From Burkholderiales bacterium 8X (lineage in GTDB: Bacteria; Pseudomonadota; Gammaproteobacteria; Burkholderiales; Burkholderiaceae_C): a stretch of DNA of 64,000 nt. The stretch covers positions 498,030-562,029 of the forward strand of contig LR732703.1 in NCBI GenBank assembly GCA_902506565.1. The letters are read 5' to 3'. Below the pieces are notes generated by a model. That model was not told the DNA's origin. It worked only from the letters and a program-made list of their open reading frames with translations, and did not search any database. The position numbers and the translations under genes are program-made. Below are positions 59,949 through 64,000 of this stretch, piece after piece. The stretch's first letter is position 1; each line of letters starts with the position of its first letter.

Positions 59949-60695
59949 TCAGGCGGCTACGCCTGCCAGCGGCCGCGCCAGCACGCGAGCCGGTGCGCCG
60001 TCCGAACCCGCGATCGGGATCGCGAGGAACATCGCCTCGACCCGCGTGTTGGCGAGCGGGCGCAGGTGGGCGAGGTGTTCCGCCACCAGCACGCCGCGCG
60101 ACAGCAGGATCTGGTGCACCGGCCAGGTGAAGCCGGCCGGCCGCCGATGGGCGGTGAGGTCGGGCGTGCTGAAGTCCACGCCCAGGAGCTTGACCTGGTG
60201 ATCGACCAGCCATTCGGCCGCGTCGATGCCGAGCGAGGCATGCTCTTCGTACTGCTCGGTGTTCACGTGCTGCGACCAGCCGGTGTCCAGCAGCACCATG
60301 TCGCCCGGCCGCAGACGCGGTCGGGCCTGCTCGAAGTCGTCCGCGGTGATCAGGCCGAGCGGCCCCTTCTCGATGCGCCAGATCACCGCCGGGCCGCACA
60401 GCCGGTCGACCGGGATCTGCTCGAAGGTCGGCCCGTCGATCATGAAGTGGCTCGGCGCATCCACGTGCGTTCCGTGATGCACCACCATCTGGATCTCGGT
60501 GATGTTGGCATTGCCGCCTTCCTTCATCGACAGCAGCTTGCGAAACACCGGCTTCGGGAACGCCGGCGAGCGCGACAGGTCTTCGGTCAGCGTGTGGGTG
60601 AGATCGGTCCAGGGGCCGGTGCCGGTTTCGCCGCTCGGCGGCGGAAGATCGAGCCAGCCTTGCCAGGCACGGACGCGGGATGGGGTGTCGCACAT
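59949..60695 (-). CDS. Cyclase-family hydrolase (kynurenine-formamidase fold)
   Basis: 248 residues. Metal motif H-x-G-T-H-x-D-x-P in HHGTHVDAPSHF (~73-84), a D in LDTGW (~137) and the second conserved block GVDFSTPD. Family members hydrolyse N-formylkynurenine, isatin or lactone/amide rings. In an operon with PrpD, CMD and dehydrogenases, opening of a lactone or amide is likely. 18 bp after the PrpD stop. Confidence 0.9.
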   Translation of the reverse strand: MCDTPSRVRAWQGWLDLPPPSGETGTGPWTDLTHTLTEDLSRSPAFPKPVFRKLLSMKEGGNANITEIQMVVHHGTHVDAPSHFMIDGPTFEQIPVDRLCGPAVIWRIEKGPLGLITADDFEQARPRLRPGDMVLLDTGWSQHVNTEQYEEHASLGIDAAEWLVDHQVKLLGVDFSTPDLTAHRRPAGFTWPVHQILLSRGVLVAEHLAHLRPLANTRVEAMFLAIPIAGSDGAPARVLARPLAGVAA

Positions 60696-60713
60696 GATGA
60701 GTTCTCCGGGTCG

Positions 60714-62111
60714 TCAACCGGCGTGAATGCCGGTGGGGTTGATGTCGGGCGGCTGTCGCGAGGCGGCGAGCGTCGCCATGCGGGGCAGCCATTCGGGTCC
60801 GGTCCGCCGGATCGATCGGCAGGTCGCCAGCAGCTCGGCCGCCGGCTCGTGTCCGAGCACCGGGCCTGCCAGCTGCCCGAACTTGGCGTCGAGCTCGTCG
60901 TCGGTCATCGGCTGCTCGCGGCTGCCGCGGGCATGCCGCACGTGCCGTTCGAGCAGGCGGCCGGACGCCAGCCGAACCCGCACGCAGGCCTCGTCGCGCC
61001 CGACGCTGTCGAAGGCTTCGGCACGGATGCGGCCGCGCAGCGCGCCGATCGCTGCATCCGAGGCCGCGTCGTCCGTCTGCTCCGCGAGCCCGGCACGGCC
61101 GCGCAGCAGGGTCGCCGCGACCCAATGGAAGAGGCTCACCTTGCAGTCCATCGAATGCCGCGGATGACGAAGGCCGGTGAGCTGCAGCGCGAGCGGATGG
61201 ACCCGGAGGTCGACCGTCTCGATGTCCTCGCCCGCGAGTTCCGCGAACAGCGCCAGGCAACCGTCGATCGCCGGATGGATCACGATGCCGCACGGATAGG
61301 GCTTGTAGGCCAGTTCGGCCATCTCGAAGCGCTCGCCCAGGCCGCGAGCCAGATCGATGGCCGAAGCGCCGGGCGCGAAGACGTCGAGCAGCCCGTTCCT
61401 GCCGTCGATCGCAGCCTCGCTGCAATCGAAGCCGGCCTGTGCGAGCAGCGCCGCCGACAACCCGCCTCGCGCAGCCAGCCCGGGTATCAGCCCACCGGAC
61501 ATGCTGGCATGCGAGACCCGGAGCCCGCCGGTCTGCGCCGCCGCGATCCCGATGGCCCAGCAAGTTCGACGTGCATCCAGGCCGAGCAGCCGGCTGCATG
61601 CGGCTGCGGCACCGATGGCGCCGGCGATCGGCGTCGTGAAGAGACCCAGGTGAATGCCCGAACCGGGTGCGGTCATCACGCTGCCGATGCGGCAGGCGAT
61701 CTCGATGCCGATGGCCAGCGCATTCAAGAAGTCCTCGCCGCGCGGTATCCGCCCGGGTTCGCGTTCGAGCAGCGCGAACGCCGCCGCGGCGACCGGTCCG
61801 GTTGGATGAACCACGCTCGGCAGATGCGTGTCGTCGAAGGTCTGGATGCTGGATTGCAGACCGTTCAAGAGCGCCGCATGTTGCGCGTCCAGCCGGACGG
61901 CTCGGCCGAAGACCGTTGCATGCCGAGCACCCGAGAAGGCGTTTGCCTGCGCCCATGCGATCAGGCAGGCCGGCTCGAAGACCGCGCCCAGCGCGCAGCC
62001 CATGAAGTTGACGAAGGCGCGCTCCGCCTGCGAGCGGATGGCTTCCGGCAGCCGATCGCCGTCCGAGATCGCGTACTCGGCAACCAGGCGGGTCGCGCTG
62101 TCTTCGGCCAT
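60714..62111 (-). CDS. MmgE/PrpD-family protein (copy 5)
   Basis: 465 residues from ATG 62111, overlapping the dehydrogenase stop by one base. Active-site segment FDDTHLPSVVHPTGPV (~92-107) with the Asp pair and H-P; second block YKPYPCGIVIHPAIDGC. The N-terminal ALGAVFEP and AFSGARHATVFG blocks differ from the island copies, so it is another paralogue. Likely dehydrates or isomerises an acid made by the coupled dehydrogenase or consumed by it. Confidence 0.9.
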   Translation of the reverse strand: MAEDSATRLVAEYAISDGDRLPEAIRSQAERAFVNFMGCALGAVFEPACLIAWAQANAFSGARHATVFGRAVRLDAQHAALLNGLQSSIQTFDDTHLPSVVHPTGPVAAAAFALLEREPGRIPRGEDFLNALAIGIEIACRIGSVMTAPGSGIHLGLFTTPIAGAIGAAAACSRLLGLDARRTCWAIGIAAAQTGGLRVSHASMSGGLIPGLAARGGLSAALLAQAGFDCSEAAIDGRNGLLDVFAPGASAIDLARGLGERFEMAELAYKPYPCGIVIHPAIDGCLALFAELAGEDIETVDLRVHPLALQLTGLRHPRHSMDCKVSLFHWVAATLLRGRAGLAEQTDDAASDAAIGALRGRIRAEAFDSVGRDEACVRVRLASGRLLERHVRHARGSREQPMTDDELDAKFGQLAGPVLGHEPAAELLATCRSIRRTGPEWLPRMATLAASRQPPDINPTGIHAG

Positions 62112-63031
62112 CACTCGGCGGGCCTCGCGGGCCGGCCGTCCTCGCCCAGGCCCGCCCATTGCTCGAGCAGGCGGATGAACATCGTCATGTCCGCCTTGTC
62201 GCCGAAGCGGTCCGCCGCCAGCGACCAGAGCTGCGCCGCATTGCTCACCGCGAGCGCCGAGACCTGCTGCGCACGGGCTTCCTCGATGTAGAGGCCGAGG
62301 TCCTTCGAGCCGATCGAGATCGGGCCGCCGTAGTCGAAGCTGCGCGGCAGGATCGCGCGCGGGAACTTGTCGACCGTGGCCGAGTTGCGGCCGGTGCTGG
62401 CATTGATCACGTCGATCATCACGGCCGGATCGAGCCCCGCCTTGACGCCCATCACCACCGCCTCGCAAGCCACGACCATGCCGGTGATCGAGATCGCGTT
62501 GTTGGCGATCTTGCAGACTTGGGCCTGGCCCGCCTCCGGGCCCACCACGAAGAGCTGGCTCGCGACGATGCCCAGACAGGGCCGCACGCGTTCGACGAGC
62601 GCGGCCGGCCCGGCCACGATGGCCGTGAGCTTGCCTTCGAGCGCACGCGGGCGACCGCCGCTGATCGGGCAGTCGAGCAGTTCGATGCGCTCGCCCGCCG
62701 CCTGCGCGATGCGCCGCAGGGCGTCGCGGCCGACGGTGGACATCTCGACCAGCACGGCGCAGGCGGCGCTGCCCCGCAGCTCGCCGGCCACCTGCTCGCT
62801 GATCGCCGGTGCGGGCAGGCAGCAGAACACGATCTCGGCGCGATCGCCGACCTCGCGTGCCGATGCGGCTCGGCGAGCGCCCTGCGATTCGACCCGGTCG
62901 ATCGCGTCGGCATCGGTGTCGAACACCGAGATCGGCCAGCCGGCCTGCGCCAGGCGCGTGGCCATCGGGCCGCCCATGCTGCCGAGGCCGATGAAGCCGA
63001 TCGGGACGCGAGCCGTCGTCACTCGGCTCAA
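62111..63031 (-). CDS. NAD(P)-dependent beta-hydroxyacid dehydrogenase (HIBADH-like, copy 2)
   Basis: 306 residues. Rossmann motif GFIGLGSMGGPMA (~11-23), DCPISGGRPRALEGK (~124-138), catalytic lysine in QVCKIANNAISITG (~172). The G-S-M-G-G-P-M form is nearer 3-hydroxyisobutyrate dehydrogenase and GarR than copy 1. Its start overlaps the stop of the upstream Bug gene as ATGA and its stop overlaps the PrpD start. Confidence 0.9.
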   Translation of the reverse strand: MSRVTTARVPIGFIGLGSMGGPMATRLAQAGWPISVFDTDADAIDRVESQGARRAASAREVGDRAEIVFCCLPAPAISEQVAGELRGSAACAVLVEMSTVGRDALRRIAQAAGERIELLDCPISGGRPRALEGKLTAIVAGPAALVERVRPCLGIVASQLFVVGPEAGQAQVCKIANNAISITGMVVACEAVVMGVKAGLDPAVMIDVINASTGRNSATVDKFPRAILPRSFDYGGPISIGSKDLGLYIEEARAQQVSALAVSNAAQLWSLAADRFGDKADMTMFIRLLEQWAGLGEDGRPARPAE

Positions 63032-64000
63032 TCCAGCGAGATGTTGAGCTGGCGGATCAACCGGTGCCAGCGCGGGATGTCCTTCTGCAGCATCGCCTGG
63101 AACTGCTGGGCGGTGCCGCCGACCGGCTCGTAGCCGATGTCGATCAGCTTCTGGCGGACCTCCGGATCGGCGATCGCCTTCTGCGCCGCGCTTTCCAGCC
63201 GGGCGATGACCTCCGGCGGCGTGCGGGCCGGCACGACCAGGCCGCCGAAGGCTTCGGCCAGCACTTCCTTGTAGCCCAGCTCGGCGAAGGTCGGCACGTC
63301 GGGCAGCTGAGGCAGCCGGGTGGCGTTGGCCACCGCCAGGGCGCGCACCTTGCCGCTCTTGATCATTCCGCCGCCTCCGGCGAAATCGGTCATGGTGATC
63401 GGCACCTGGCCCGCCGCGACGTCCTGCAGGCTGAGCGCGCCGCCGCGGTAGGGCACGTGGATCATGTCGAGCCCGGCCTGCGTCCGGAACAGTTCCATCG
63501 CCATCGCATGCGGGCTGCCGGTGCCGGCGGAAGCGAAGCTGTGCTTGCCGGGCTCGGCCTTGGCGATGCGAACGACGTCGGCCAGGTCCTTCGCGCTGGA
63601 TGCGGGGCCGGCCACCAGGATGGTCGGCAGGCGGCCGAGGAGCGACACCGGCGCGAAATCCCTGGCCGGGTCGTAGCTCAGCTTCTTGTAGAGCGCGGTG
63701 TTGTAGATCAGTGTGCCGTTGTCGGCCGAGAAGATCGTGTAGCCGTCCGGCGCCGAACGCGCGACCTCGGACGCGGCGATGGCGGATGCCGCGCCGGGCT
63801 TGTTCTCGATGACGACCGGCTGGCCGAGCTCGCGCGAGAGGGCGGGCATCACCATGCGCGCCAGCGCATCGGCGCCGCCGCCGGCAGCGTACGGAATGAT
63901 CCAGCGGATCGGCCGCTGCGGGTAGGCCTGCGACCAGGCCGCGGTGGAAGCGAGCAGGGCGCCGAGCAGCGCGCCTGCGACGAGGGTGGTGCGAACGAGT
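63028..64000 (-). CDS. Bug (TctC) family receptor, start outside the window
   Basis: 323 codons are visible; the frame stays open to base 64000. The last visible part encodes most of the signal peptide (hydrophobic core LVAGALLGALLAS, cleavage near AAWSQA), so only a few N-terminal residues are missing. Marks: YPQRPIRWIIPYAAGGGADALAR, ENKPGAASAIAASEVARSAPDGYT, HVPYRGG. First visible gene of the right-hand operon. Confidence 0.92.
   Translation of the reverse strand, partial: LVRTTLVAGALLGALLASTAAWSQAYPQRPIRWIIPYAAGGGADALARMVMPALSRELGQPVVIENKPGAASAIAASEVARSAPDGYTIFSADNGTLIYNTALYKKLSYDPARDFAPVSLLGRLPTILVAGPASSAKDLADVVRIAKAEPGKHSFASAGTGSPHAMAMELFRTQAGLDMIHVPYRGGALSLQDVAAGQVPITMTDFAGGGGMIKSGKVRALAVANATRLPQLPDVPTFAELGYKEVLAEAFGGLVVPARTPPEVIARLESAAQKAIADPEVRQKLIDIGYEPVGGTAQQFQAMLQKDIPRWHRLIRQLNISLD

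Noticed and set aside
1..64000. tRNA, rRNA, CRISPR array, insertion sequence or prophage
   Set aside because: No repeat-spacer pattern, transposase, integrase or structural-RNA signature was found on reading either strand; small RNAs cannot be excluded.

Overview
The window is GC-rich throughout, almost fully coding, and carries no rRNA, tRNA, CRISPR array, insertion sequence or phage gene that I can see. The gene content points to a betaproteobacterium of the order Burkholderiales (Comamonadaceae/Alcaligenaceae type). The clearest sign is a large expansion of Bug/TctC periplasmic receptors: ten genes in 64 kb with no TctA or TctB membrane partner. Five LysR and two GntR regulators sit next to small catabolic operons. 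The organism assignment is inference from family knowledge, not from a marker gene.

Left part (1-17.6 kb). A GntR regulator faces a seven-gene set: two-domain VOC dioxygenase, FAH-family hydrolase, a branched-chain-amino-acid-type ABC importer whose second permease is fused to its first ATPase, and an FMN reductase. This looks like uptake and meta-cleavage of an aromatic acid. A second GntR (HutC type) faces Bug receptor - TauE/SafE permease - amidohydrolase across a clear 24-bp dyad. Then come selO, a Bug receptor, a cupin with a divergent LysR, and an alpha/beta hydrolase.

Central island (17.6-33 kb). A LysR gene diverges from a tightly packed 14.4-kb operon: Fe-S old-yellow-enzyme reductase, lactonase-like MBL hydrolase, two Bug receptors, two MmgE/PrpD proteins, a second MBL hydrolase, Bug, PrpD, Bug, PrpD, and a 2-methylisocitrate-lyase-type enzyme. 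The enzyme classes (ring opening, enoate reduction, hydration/dehydration, C-C cleavage to pyruvate plus a diacid) fit a complete route for an unsaturated lactone or tricarboxylic acid. I know of no described pathway with this composition, so it is the main candidate for a new system.

Middle (33-49 kb). An MFS exporter, a DUF1330 protein, chromate transporter chrA, a small charged protein and a DUF3750 protein. A LysR-controlled module follows: Bug, dimethylformamidase-large-subunit-like protein, enoyl-CoA hydratase. Next are a GAF protein, three small proteins, a LysR/Bug/methyltransferase module, and an SDR with a divergent LysR.

Right part (49-64 kb). Housekeeping and stress genes (loiP, DUF2254, a PAS-kinase-GAF sensor, an Asp/Asn-hydroxylase-like protein, rmuC, SRAP peptidase). 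Then a long minus-strand operon runs in from the right edge: Bug, HIBADH-like dehydrogenase, PrpD, cyclase-type hydrolase, CMD-family protein, Bug, HIBADH-like dehydrogenase, RsbQ-like hydrolase. Many neighbours overlap as ATGA or TGATG, so translational coupling is common.
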